Positions 36,591-45,103 of a stretch of DNA of 64,000 nucleotides are shown in pieces. The DNA lies in the NCBI RefSeq assembly GCF_009928525.1, contig NZ_JAABOK010000012.1, positions 62,001-126,000 of the forward strand, given 5' to 3'. The stretch is from Chitinophaga solisilvae. GTDB lineage: Bacteria > Bacteroidota > Bacteroidia > Chitinophagales > Chitinophagaceae. The notes under the pieces were generated by a model, which worked only from the letters and a program-made list of their open reading frames with translations, was not told the DNA's origin and searched no databases. A program made the position numbers and the translations under genes. Each line of letters begins with the position of its first letter. Positions within the stretch are counted from its first letter, which is position 1.

Positions 36591-37421
36591 ATGTCTGATA
36601 AACGCCCATTAGATATAGCTGTTATCTCCGATGTACATCTGGGGATATACGGTTGTCACGCCAAAGAACTGATCCAGTACCTGGACAGCATAGAACCCCG
36701 GATCCTTATACTGAACGGAGATATTATTGACATCTGGCAGTTCAGCAAACGCTACTTTCCTAAAGCCCATACCAAAGTAATCCGGAAAATCCTGAAAATG
36801 ATCGGAAAAGGCACCGAAGTGTACTACCTGACCGGGAACCACGATGAAGCCCTCCGCAAATATGCCGGCTTTGAACTGAGCAACTTCTCCATCGATAACA
36901 AGCTGGTACTGGAAGTAGACGGAAAAAGGCACTGGTTTTTCCACGGGGACGTGTACGACGTGACCATGAAAAACTCCAAATGGCTGGCCAAGCTGGGCGG
37001 CAAGGGGTATGACCTGCTCATTATCATCAACCGCCTGGTAAACAATATTCTGGAGAAAATGGGCCGGGAAAAGATGTCCTTCTCCAAAAAAGTGAAACAG
37101 GGCGTGAAGACCGCCGTGAAATTTATCTCCGATTTTGAGCAGACAGTAGCAGAAATCGCTGTGGATAAAGGTTTTGACGTGGTTTGCTGCGGGCATATCC
37201 ACCAGCCCCTCATCAAGGAGATGCAGGTAGGCGATAAATCCGTGACCTATCTGAACTCCGGCGACTGGGTAGAAAGCCTCACCTCCCTGGAGTATACCAA
37301 CCAGCAATGGACCCTCTACCAGCATCCTGTGAGTAAAACAAAGATCGTACTCCCGGAAGAAGACGATGATACCCTGCCCGACTGGGACGCGGCGCGTATC
37401 ATTACCTTCCCCGGTTCCTGA
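36591..37421 (+). CDS. LpxH-like UDP-2,3-diacylglucosamine pyrophosphatase / metallophosphoesterase
   Basis: A 276-residue calcineurin-type phosphoesterase. Metal-site motifs run in order: ISDVHLG (DxH) near residue 13, LNGDIIDIW (GDxxD) near 40, YLTGNHDE (GNHD) near 82, FFHGDVYD near 114 and CCGHIHQP (GHxH) near 203. The arrangement fits LpxH-like enzymes of lipid A synthesis, found at the inner membrane surface, although many Bacteroidota paralogues have unproven substrates. It is divergent from the DUF47 gene. Confidence 0.88.
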   Translation: MSDKRPLDIAVISDVHLGIYGCHAKELIQYLDSIEPRILILNGDIIDIWQFSKRYFPKAHTKVIRKILKMIGKGTEVYYLTGNHDEALRKYAGFELSNFSIDNKLVLEVDGKRHWFFHGDVYDVTMKNSKWLAKLGGKGYDLLIIINRLVNNILEKMGREKMSFSKKVKQGVKTAVKFISDFEQTVAEIAVDKGFDVVCCGHIHQPLIKEMQVGDKSVTYLNSGDWVESLTSLEYTNQQWTLYQHPVSKTKIVLPEEDDDTLPDWDAARIITFPGS

Positions 37422-37562
37422 TTTTTTTTCTCCCTGCCCTATACTTCACATGATAATATTTTAAATATATTTATATTTTAATATTATTTTCACATAATCA
37501 TAACAAGCGCTTAATATTAAATTAAAAGTAGACTATTAAGTTTGCCGGAATAATAATCAGGT

Positions 37563-37997
37563 GTGAGCATTTTGCACCAGCAACTGAAGAAACAAGCGAT
37601 GAAAGTACTCAAACTACACCCATTAATGACTATCTCCCTATTGCAGATGCAAATTCAACGTTTGTTGTCCTGTAATGTGGCGGTATATGTGCGCAACTCC
37701 CTCGCGAATAACTATGATACGCTGAAGGAAGCCGGTTTCGAAGAAGAAGCCCTCGTGGAATTCCCGATAGATGAAACACTGAGCCTGCGCGAATTTGAAG
37801 AAGAACTGGAAGAGAAGTTCAACTTCTCCCTGGAATTATGCAGCCGCGATAACAAACCCTTCCGTAATAAGAGCCTGCACCTGTTCCAGATATCTTCCGG
37901 CTTGTCTGAAAGAAAAGAGGAAAGAAATTTTTCCATAGATATATCCCTGGATATGCTCCTGAAAAACAGGCACACTCCTCCTTCCTTTCTTATCTGA
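37563..37997 (+). CDS. hypothetical protein
   Basis: A protein of 144 residues from the GTG at 37563, or 132 from the ATG at 37599 (MKVLKLHPLM). It has a Leu-rich N-terminal part (TISLLQMQIQRLLSC) and an acidic centre (FEEEALVEFPIDETLSLREF), and ends basic and hydrophobic. I recognise no family. The 141 bp before it are very AT-rich with imperfect palindromes around 37449-37490. No operon partner is evident. Confidence 0.55.
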   Translation: MSILHQQLKKQAMKVLKLHPLMTISLLQMQIQRLLSCNVAVYVRNSLANNYDTLKEAGFEEEALVEFPIDETLSLREFEEELEEKFNFSLELCSRDNKPFRNKSLHLFQISSGLSERKEERNFSIDISLDMLLKNRHTPPSFLI

Positions 37998-38147
37998 TAA
38001 ACCCGGCCCATACTGTAGCCTTGTACCCATGTCCTGAACCTATGACCTATTGTTTTCCTGTCTGTTTATTTTCGTTTATACTATAACGTTAGTGAGTTTC
38101 TGTCTGTCGTGTGAAACTGTTAACATACTGGTAATGGCGGCTTAACA

Positions 38148-38175
38148 TTGCGTTAATTCGCCCGGGATATTTTTG
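38148..38175 (+). promoter_or_regulatory. candidate Bacteroidota promoter of the TonB receptor gene
   Basis: TTG at 38148-38150 and TATTTTTG at 38168-38175, with a 17-bp gap, match the -33 TTTG and -7 TAnnTTTG consensus. The element lies 80 bp before the start codon. Confidence 0.5.
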
Positions 38176-38255
38176 CCTCCGATATTAAAACGGGATTAAA
38201 ACGGAATTAGAAAATCCGCCTGCTCCCGATTAAACATGAAATCTAAAATAATATC

Positions 38256-41048
38256 GTGAAAGGTTATATCTCTGTACAGCTTTGGACACTCCTCCTTTTA
38301 TTTATAACCAATGCAGCAGTGGCAGGCGATCCTGCTAAAATCACCGGAAAAGTTACGGACAAGAAAACCGGCGATCCGCTGATCGGATTAACCGTACTCG
38401 TTTCCGGAACCGGTAAGGGCGCTGCTACCGACGTAGATGGCCGCTACAACATCCCTGTACAGCCCGGCAAATACACGCTCGAATTCAAATTCATGGGATA
38501 TCAGGCGAAAGTGATTTCTGAAGTAACTGTTACTGCCGGTAAAACCACCTACCTCGATGTAGTAATGGAAGAACCCAGTTCTAAAAAACTGCAGGAAGTA
38601 GTTATCACCGGTACCGCCAAACAGGAATCTATCAACGCATTACTGACCCTGCAGAAAAATACCAGCACCGTAGCGCAGGTAGTATCGGCAGAGGCTATAC
38701 GAAAATCACCTGACAGAAACACGGCGGAAGTATTGAAACGCGTTTCCGGCGCCTCTATGCAGGAAGGTAAATACCTGGTAGTGCGTGGTCTGGCTGACAG
38801 ATACAACCAGGCTACCGTAAACGGTGCGCTCATGTCCAGCACGGAACCTGACCGTAAAACATTCTCCTTCGATCTCTTTCCTTCCAATATTGTTGAAAAC
38901 ATTATCATCAACAAAGCGGCTGTACCTGAGCTTCCCGGCGAATTTGCGGGTGGTCTGGTACAGGTGAACACAAAAGATATTCCTTCTGAAAACTTCCTGA
39001 CCATCATGGCCGGAACCGGTGTCAATACCGGCACTACCGGAAAGGATTTCTACAGCTATAAAGGCGGTAAACGCGACTGGCTCGGGCTGGACGACGGTAC
39101 ACGCAGTATCCCCGGCGTTTTCCCGGCTACGAAAAATGAATACTTCGATAATTATACTACCGAACAGAAAATTGCTGTTTCCAAAGCATTCCCCAACAAC
39201 TGGAGCACCTTTTCCAAAAATGCTCCGCTGAACAGCAACTTCCAGCTTTCCGGCGGTATCAACAAAGGCAGAGAAGGCAGCAGATTCGGCGCTGTACTGT
39301 CTTTAAGCTACAACAGCAACGCACGTAACCTGGAAACCTACCGCGGCGACTACGATAACGACGGCACCAAACTGTACGATTTCAACGATCGCAAATACAC
39401 GAAAAATGTACTGGTAGGCGGATTGGCCAACTTCTCCTATCAGTTTGGAAAAAATAAAATCAGCTTCAAAAACCTGTACAGCATTAACTCTACCAACGCT
39501 ACCACTATCCGTGGCGGAAAAGATTATCCGTCTGAAACAGATATGAAAGCGTATGAGCTTTTCTTCAACAGCAACAGGATTTATACTTCACAGCTGTCCG
39601 GCGAACACTTCTGGAATGCAGCACAGCTGAAGATCCGCTGGAATGGTAATTATTCCAGCCTTAAACAGGATGTTCCGGATCTGCGCAGACTTGGCTACAG
39701 CAGCAACATGGGTAAAGATGATTATGTTGCCAACGTAGCCTCCGGTGGTTCCGCTACCCTGACAGGTTCCGGCCGTTTCTACTCCAAACTGAAAGATGAT
39801 GTTTACGGCGGCGGTATAGACCTCAGCAGGTTTGTTAAAATTGCCGGCAGACAACAGCAGGCTAAGATCGGTTACCTCACACAGCGCAAGGAACGCGGGT
39901 TTACACCAAGAGCATTTGGTTATACCATGTTCACTCCTTCTGATCCTGCTGCACAGCAGATCGTACGTTTATCTCCCGATAAAATATTCGCTCCGGAAAA
40001 TATTACCGACAAACTGCTGCGTATAGATGAAATCACCAACGCACCGGATGCCTACAAAGCCAGCGGTACCCTGAATGCAGGCTATCTCCAGCTGGACAAT
40101 GCCATCTTTAATAAATGGAGACTGGTATGGGGCGTGCGCATAGAAAATTTCGAACAGTCTATCCGCTACAACCAGGACGGTCCGCAGAATGTGAAAACAA
40201 AAGTAACGGATATCCTTCCATCTGCTAACCTGACCTATCAGCTGAATGATAAAACCAATATCCGCTTAACCGGCTCCCAGACTGTAACCAGACCGGAGTT
40301 CCGTGAACAGGCGCCGTTCTCCTTCTACAATTTTGAACTGATGGCTACCGAATCCGGTAACAGCAATCTGAAAAGAAGCAAGGTAACGAATGTGGATATA
40401 CGTTATGAACTGTATCCCCGTTCCGGAGAGCTGTTCACCGTAGGTGCGTTCTATAAGTACTTCGATGCTCCTATCGAGCGCTTCTATAACAGTGGTGCAG
40501 GTTCTATCGGTTTAACATTCCTGAATGTGCCGAAAGCCATCAGTGCAGGAGCAGAAATAGAGTTCCGCAAAAACCTGGATTTTATCTCCGGTGGAAAAGA
40601 GAACTTCTGGCATAACCTGACCGTGTTTTCCAACCTGACTTACATCTACAATAAAGTGTCTTTCGAGAAGGGCAAAGCGCTGAAAGAGCGCCCGATGCAG
40701 GGCCAGTCGCCTTATGTAATCAACGCTGGGCTGCAGTATGAGCAGGCATCTACCGGAACTACGGTGAATGTATTGTTCAACCGTATCGGCCGCAGGATAT
40801 TCATTGTAGGTAATGACACTGAGCCGGATATGTACGAGGCGCCCCGTTCCCTGCTGGATCTGATGGTAGCGCAGCGTGTTGCTAAACGTGGAGAAATTAA
40901 ACTGACTGTCAGCGATATATTAAACCAGGCCGCCAACTTCTACCAGGACGCCAACGATAACAAGAAATACGATAAGGGAACAGACTTCCTGCGTATCAGT
41001 ACAAAATACGGTACCAATGTGAATCTGTCTTTCTCATATAAATTCTAA
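38256..41048 (+). CDS. TonB-dependent receptor with carboxypeptidase-like domain
   Basis: A 930-residue outer-membrane receptor. It starts at a GTG (the only plausible start) with a signal peptide ending in AAVAGD. Residues about 27-110 are a carboxypeptidase-regulatory-like (CarbopepD_reg_2) domain (ITGKVTDKKTGDPLIGLTVL). The plug domain follows, with VLKRVSGASMQEGKYLVVRG and VNGALMSSTEPDRKTFSFDL, then a beta-barrel to the terminal aromatic residue (LSFSYKF). It imports a substrate using TonB energy. The next gene, 85 bp downstream on the same strand, encodes a beta-helix lipoprotein that is probably its surface partner. Substrate unknown. Confidence 0.92.
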   Translation: MKGYISVQLWTLLLLFITNAAVAGDPAKITGKVTDKKTGDPLIGLTVLVSGTGKGAATDVDGRYNIPVQPGKYTLEFKFMGYQAKVISEVTVTAGKTTYLDVVMEEPSSKKLQEVVITGTAKQESINALLTLQKNTSTVAQVVSAEAIRKSPDRNTAEVLKRVSGASMQEGKYLVVRGLADRYNQATVNGALMSSTEPDRKTFSFDLFPSNIVENIIINKAAVPELPGEFAGGLVQVNTKDIPSENFLTIMAGTGVNTGTTGKDFYSYKGGKRDWLGLDDGTRSIPGVFPATKNEYFDNYTTEQKIAVSKAFPNNWSTFSKNAPLNSNFQLSGGINKGREGSRFGAVLSLSYNSNARNLETYRGDYDNDGTKLYDFNDRKYTKNVLVGGLANFSYQFGKNKISFKNLYSINSTNATTIRGGKDYPSETDMKAYELFFNSNRIYTSQLSGEHFWNAAQLKIRWNGNYSSLKQDVPDLRRLGYSSNMGKDDYVANVASGGSATLTGSGRFYSKLKDDVYGGGIDLSRFVKIAGRQQQAKIGYLTQRKERGFTPRAFGYTMFTPSDPAAQQIVRLSPDKIFAPENITDKLLRIDEITNAPDAYKASGTLNAGYLQLDNAIFNKWRLVWGVRIENFEQSIRYNQDGPQNVKTKVTDILPSANLTYQLNDKTNIRLTGSQTVTRPEFREQAPFSFYNFELMATESGNSNLKRSKVTNVDIRYELYPRSGELFTVGAFYKYFDAPIERFYNSGAGSIGLTFLNVPKAISAGAEIEFRKNLDFISGGKENFWHNLTVFSNLTYIYNKVSFEKGKALKERPMQGQSPYVINAGLQYEQASTGTTVNVLFNRIGRRIFIVGNDTEPDMYEAPRSLLDLMVAQRVAKRGEIKLTVSDILNQAANFYQDANDNKKYDKGTDFLRISTKYGTNVNLSFSYKF

Positions 41049-41133
41049 GTGTAATTTATAATTAATTAATATTTAGTTCAGTTTAAGTTAATATTCGAGT
41101 CTAACCTTTGCAAAAATTTTCAATTCAAGACGT

Positions 41134-42531
41134 ATGAAAAAAATCTTGTTTCCTGTAATGATGGCTGCAGTATTCGCAGCGTGTTCGAAGAATGACGATA
41201 ACAATACGCCACCTCCTACACCTGGCACTACCGACATGACCGCTGCCAATATTAGCAGAACAACTGATAACAGCGAGTTTAAAGAACTGGCTGGTGATAC
41301 ATTGAAAGCGAACATTACTTCCAACACCGTACTGAAAGCCGGTAAAACTTATATCCTGAAGAATTTTGTGTTCGTACTGAACGGCGCTACCCTGAAAATA
41401 GAAGCAGGTGTAACTATCAAAGGTATGAAAACAGATAAGGGTACTATCATCATCACCAGAAATGGTAAAATTGATGCACAGGGTACTGCTGACAAACCAA
41501 TTGTATTTACTTCCAACCAGGACGCTCCCAACAGAGGTGACTGGGGTGGCATAATCATCCTGGGTAACGCGCCTACCAACGGTCTGTACAACGCTACCAG
41601 AGGTCTGATGGCGATCGAAGGCGGTGTTAATACTACTGCAACCGGTTACGGTCTGCACGGTGGTAACAAAGCGGAGGATAACTCCGGTACCCTGAAGTAT
41701 GTTCGTATTGAATATGCAGGTATTGCGTTTGAGCAGAACAACGAAATCAACGGTCTGACTTTCGGTAGCGTTGGTTCCGGTACAACAGTAGATTACGTAG
41801 AAGTAGCTTACTCCGGCGATGACTCTTTCGAGTGGTTTGGCGGTACCGTTAACTGTAATCACCTGATTTCCTATCGCGCAACAGACGATGATTTTGATAC
41901 AGACAACGGTTTCTCCGGCAGAGTTCAGTTTGGTATCGCACTGCGCGATCACAACGTAGCTGACTTCGCAAGCGGCGGTGCTTCCAATGGCTTTGAGTCT
42001 GATAACGATGCAGATGGCAGCTCCAATGCGCCTTTCACTTCGGCTGTATTCAGCAACATGACTATCATCGGACCTGCTGCAAACGGTACACCGGTTGCTC
42101 CTTTCAAACGTGGCGCACACATCAGAAAGAACAGCAGACTGTCTGTATTTAACTCTGTGTTCACTGCATGGCCTGTGGGTATCTTCGTTGATGGTGTTGC
42201 TTCAGAGGCGAATGCAACTTCCAATGCACTGGAAGCAAAGAATAACATCCTGGCTGATTGCGTAACACCGGTAGCTGCTGGCACAAAAGATTTTGATGCG
42301 CCAAAATGGTTCTCTACTGCTGCATTCTCCAATAAAATAACTGTAACGCTGCTGGATCTGAAACTGACCAACGTAGCTTACGGCACATTTGATCCAACTC
42401 CTGCTGCAGGTTCTGCCCTGCTGAGCGGCGCTGACTTCAGCAACGCTAAACTGGCAAACTTCTCCAAAACTACCTATGTAGGTGCTGCAAGCGGTACTGA
42501 CACATGGTATAAGGGCTGGACCAAATTCTAA
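41134..42531 (+). CDS. beta-helix-like surface lipoprotein
   Basis: A 465-residue lipoprotein: MKKILFPVMMAAVFAACSKN gives a lipobox with Cys at residue 17. The body has the pattern of short Gly/Asn-rich strands typical of a right-handed parallel beta-helix (for example GTIIITRNGKIDAQGTADKP, DWGGIIILGNAP, SFEWFGGTVNCNHLISYRAT). Similar proteins are annotated as T9SS target or hypothetical proteins beside TonB receptors in Bacteroidota. A TAACCTTTG element at 41102-41110 may be a promoter of its own. Terminator 42571-42605 follows. The role as ligand-capture protein for the receptor is inferred from adjacency. Confidence 0.8.
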   Translation: MKKILFPVMMAAVFAACSKNDDNNTPPPTPGTTDMTAANISRTTDNSEFKELAGDTLKANITSNTVLKAGKTYILKNFVFVLNGATLKIEAGVTIKGMKTDKGTIIITRNGKIDAQGTADKPIVFTSNQDAPNRGDWGGIIILGNAPTNGLYNATRGLMAIEGGVNTTATGYGLHGGNKAEDNSGTLKYVRIEYAGIAFEQNNEINGLTFGSVGSGTTVDYVEVAYSGDDSFEWFGGTVNCNHLISYRATDDDFDTDNGFSGRVQFGIALRDHNVADFASGGASNGFESDNDADGSSNAPFTSAVFSNMTIIGPAANGTPVAPFKRGAHIRKNSRLSVFNSVFTAWPVGIFVDGVASEANATSNALEAKNNILADCVTPVAAGTKDFDAPKWFSTAAFSNKITVTLLDLKLTNVAYGTFDPTPAAGSALLSGADFSNAKLANFSKTTYVGAASGTDTWYKGWTKF

Positions 42532-42570
42532 TAATCGTATATTAATTTAGATTTCATAAGCTGTATTTAC

Positions 42571-42605
42571 ACCGCCCCGGTATATACCGGGGCGGTTCTT
42601 TTTTC
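42571..42605 (+). terminator. intrinsic terminator after the beta-helix lipoprotein gene
   Basis: A perfect 26-bp palindrome at 42571-42596 (half-site ACCGCCCCGGTAT) followed by TTCTTTTTTC on the plus strand. It lies 40 bp after the stop. Confidence 0.9.
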
Positions 42606-42857
42606 ATATAACCGTTCAGGTGATATGATGCCAGCGTTAGAAAAATTCACATGGAGATAATGCTGTATTTAACATTCCGTTCATCTGTCAGGCCTACTTT
42701 TATTGCATGACAGGTGAAGCAGGGAGGAATTGCATAGAATGTCCTGTATACAGACTGTTACTGCCGCAGGAAGTTTAATGGAGCAGGTGCGGAAGGGGAT
42801 GTGTAACAGCAGGGAAATATGTATGATAACCGTAATTAGTTCATAGCAGTTATTACA

Positions 42858-42893
42858 CCGCCCCGGTATATACCGGGGCGGTTCATTTTTTGT
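42858..42893 (+). terminator. second copy of the same terminator
   Basis: The identical 26-bp palindrome (42858-42883) is followed by TCATTTTTTG on the plus strand. The preceding bases (TTCATAGCAGTTATTAC) resemble those before copy 1 (TTCATAAGCTGTATTTAC), so the flank is duplicated too. It may also act weakly for the leftward MbnH-like gene, which ends at 42894, but there is no T tract on that side. Confidence 0.8.
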
Positions 42894-43964
42894 CTAGTCC
42901 CGCGGGATAAATCCCGGCGGCGGCTCGAATCGTCTGTCGGTTATAAATTCTTTATCACTCAATGTTCTCAGGAAGGCGGTTAAATCGCGTTTGTCCGTTT
43001 CCGTTAGTGCGAATCCGTTTCTGAAGACGGGGTCCAGTGTGGGGCTGTCGAAGAAGTTGTTGTCGTAGTGGTTCATAACGCTTTCCAGGCTGCCGAAGCG
43101 GCCATCGTGCATATATGGCGCGGTAAGGGCCACATTACGCAGAGATGGCACTTTGAACCGGTACATATCTTCACCGGCGAGGGTAATTACATAGCGGCCG
43201 GAATCGGCGCCGTACATCCGGGGTGCTACCCCGTTGTTACGGAAGCTGTTATCCGTAAACAACGGCGGCTGATGGCAGGAGGCGCATTTCTGCTGAAAAA
43301 CGGCCAGGCCATTTTTTTCGCTGTCTGTAAAGGTTTCGCGGCCCTGCAGGTAGCGGTCGTAGCGGGAGTTGGCGCTGACGAGCATCAGCATGAACTGGGA
43401 CAATGCTTTCAGCATACGGGCGCTGTTGATGTCCGGTGAACCGAAGGCCTTTTGAAACAGTTGCTGATAGCGGGTATTGGCTTGCAGCCGCTTGATGACA
43501 TTGCCCAGTTTCTCATCCATTTCCACCGGATTTTCGATAGGTACGATGGGCTGCAGATCCAGGTCGTGCACCCCACCATCCCAGAAGAAGGTGGTAGACC
43601 AGGCCAGGTTCTGGATAGACGGGGAATTGCGGACACCCAGCCGGTCGTCGATGCCGTGACTGACATCATGCCCGTGATGTGTGAAGGCATTGGCCTGAAT
43701 ATGGCAGCTGGCGCAGCTGATAGTGCCGTCGCGGCTCAGGGCGCCGTCATAGAATAATACTTTCCCCAGTGCAAACCCATCGGTGGTAACCGGGTTGTCT
43801 GTAAAGCGGTAGGCGGGTTCAGGAAACCCGGCCGGCTTAACAAAAGCGATGTTTTCCGGCACGGGTGGCATGGTTTCCTGTTGTTCCGTTTTGTTACATG
43901 ATATGAAAAGGATGGTGAGTACAGGCAATAAAATCCCCTGGCCCCACCAGTAACGATGACGCAT
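42894..43964 (-). CDS. dihaem cytochrome c peroxidase / MbnH-like lipoprotein
   Basis: A 356-residue dihaem c-type protein of the bacterial cytochrome c peroxidase/MauG superfamily. It is a lipoprotein (ILFISCNK, Cys 23). Haem sites are C84-A-S-C87-H88 and C227-A-S-C230-H231. Other conserved parts are GVRNSPSIQNLAWSTTFFWD and SLRNVALTAPYMHDGRFGSL. It is the last gene of an operon with MbnP, so it is probably MbnH-like: MbnH is a dihaem enzyme that oxidises a Trp of its partner MbnP. The alternative is a plain peroxide-reducing peroxidase. Confidence 0.88.
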   Translation of the reverse strand: MRHRYWWGQGILLPVLTILFISCNKTEQQETMPPVPENIAFVKPAGFPEPAYRFTDNPVTTDGFALGKVLFYDGALSRDGTISCASCHIQANAFTHHGHDVSHGIDDRLGVRNSPSIQNLAWSTTFFWDGGVHDLDLQPIVPIENPVEMDEKLGNVIKRLQANTRYQQLFQKAFGSPDINSARMLKALSQFMLMLVSANSRYDRYLQGRETFTDSEKNGLAVFQQKCASCHQPPLFTDNSFRNNGVAPRMYGADSGRYVITLAGEDMYRFKVPSLRNVALTAPYMHDGRFGSLESVMNHYDNNFFDSPTLDPVFRNGFALTETDKRDLTAFLRTLSDKEFITDRRFEPPPGFIPRD

Positions 43965-43988
43965 AAACGAATATTTGGCAGGGATGAC

Positions 43989-44270
43989 CTACTTTTTCAG
44001 CTTCGCCATGAATTTCTCCGGCGCTTTGGCAAATACATCCTTGCAGGTGATAGAACAGAAATGGATGGTATCATTTTTATAGACAGTCCACTCATGATAG
44101 CTGGTGTCATAGGGCATCTGACAAACCGGGTCCGGCAGCTTGCCGCTGATGTCTGCCTGTTCAGGCGTGGTTGTTTCCACTGCCGGCATTTCCTGTTTTT
44201 CCGTTGTCTTGGGCGCCTGGTTGCAGGAAAATATCAGTAAGGCGCTGCTGGCTATGAAGAAGTATTTCAT
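43989..44270 (-). CDS. YHS-domain lipoprotein
   Basis: A 93-residue lipoprotein (LLIFSCNQ, Cys 16) with a C-terminal YHS-like domain: DPVCQMPYD, then NDTIHFCSITCKDVFAKAPE. The Cys residues match the metal-binding pattern of YHS domains found with heavy-metal and copper proteins. It lies between MbnP (17-bp gap) and the MbnH-like gene (24-bp gap), so it is almost certainly co-transcribed. A periplasmic copper-binding role is inferred from domain and context. Confidence 0.85.
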   Translation of the reverse strand: MKYFFIASSALLIFSCNQAPKTTEKQEMPAVETTTPEQADISGKLPDPVCQMPYDTSYHEWTVYKNDTIHFCSITCKDVFAKAPEKFMAKLKK

Positions 44271-44287
44271 TGTAGATTGTTTTTATG

Positions 44288-45094
44288 TTATTCGTTATGC
44301 ACGTGATCAATGATAAACATTTGTGTGTAATTATCCGCAATTTTTGCGGAGAGCGCATCCACCATAACGTTGGGATTAGCTGCAACGCTTATATTGGTGG
44401 TACCGTTCAGCATCTTCAGGGCGTCGGCAAAGAAATGCACCTGCGCGCGCCTGTCCTTGCGGATAATAGCTTTGCCATTGTTGGGAATGGTCAGCGTTAC
44501 CTCACGGGTGTTATTCAGTGTTTTAACCCCATTGTTGAAGCCGCCGCCAAACAGGCCGACATGATAGCGGAACAGCTTCTGCCTGTCTGTTGATGACGGG
44601 GAGCTGCCTTCCAGTTTCGCAAAGATATAACCGCTGTTCCATCCCCAGTACATGTCACTGGCGCCGGTAGCAGGGTCCAGCGCGCCGGTACGTTTACTGA
44701 TGTCCATGAGACTGCGGGTGCTGTCTACCCCGATCATGAATTTTACCTGTACATAATCGCCTGCGGGCACATTTTTCAGCGTATGGAAGGCTGATGCCTT
44801 ATCTGCTTCACTGATCAGGAAATAGCTGCTGTCCTGAGGAACCGTATATACGTTACCGTTAGCAGTTATAAACCTGAAGTTGCTGACATAATAAGCGAAT
44901 TTGGTGATAGTCAGTTTCTCGCCTTGCGCGTTGGTATATACCTGGACGCCGAGGATGAGGTCGTCGGAACCGGCGCGGTTATCGAATTCCAGTGTCATGG
45001 TGCCTGTTTCCGAAGGGTCGGTAGCAGGAGCAGTGGTATCTTTGGAGCAGGATGCCAGCAGAACGGCGGCTATGAGTAAAATATAATTTTTCAT
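44288..45094 (-). CDS. MbnP family copper-associated lipoprotein
   Basis: A 268-residue lipoprotein (VLLASCSKD, Cys 16) of the MbnP family. In methanotrophs MbnP is encoded with methanobactin genes, binds copper, and has a Trp oxidised by the dihaem enzyme MbnH. Family features here are FDNRAGSDDLILG, KFAYYVSNF, MYWGWNSGYIFAKLEG (Trp 150 and Trp 152), FRYHVGLFGG and the His-containing C-terminus IIDHVHNE. No methanobactin precursor is visible. The MbnH-like gene lies downstream in the same operon, consistent with a pair acting in copper handling. Confidence 0.88.
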   Translation of the reverse strand: MKNYILLIAAVLLASCSKDTTAPATDPSETGTMTLEFDNRAGSDDLILGVQVYTNAQGEKLTITKFAYYVSNFRFITANGNVYTVPQDSSYFLISEADKASAFHTLKNVPAGDYVQVKFMIGVDSTRSLMDISKRTGALDPATGASDMYWGWNSGYIFAKLEGSSPSSTDRQKLFRYHVGLFGGGFNNGVKTLNNTREVTLTIPNNGKAIIRKDRRAQVHFFADALKMLNGTTNISVAANPNVMVDALSAKIADNYTQMFIIDHVHNE

Positions 45095-45103
45095 AATAGT
45101 TTT

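Larger units (their letters stand above)
42532..42893 (+). other. gene-free stretch with two near-identical terminators
   Basis: This 362-bp gap contains the same terminator twice, at 42571 and 42858. Between them, 42606-42857, I see no supported gene; a 23-codon frame at 42707-42778 has no support. The second terminator has its T tract on the plus strand and so should end a rightward transcript, which leaves room for a small RNA. Confidence 0.5.

Noticed and set aside
37449..37490. AT-rich imperfect palindromes before the hypothetical gene at 37563 considered as an origin or operator
   Set aside because: Pairing is poor and low complexity alone explains the symmetry.
41125..42120. 331-codon open frame antisense to the beta-helix lipoprotein gene
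   Set aside because: Shadow frame; low-complexity, Cys-rich translation with no domain.
42707..42778. 23-codon frame between the duplicated terminators
   Set aside because: No ribosome site, no conservation information and a length expected by chance.
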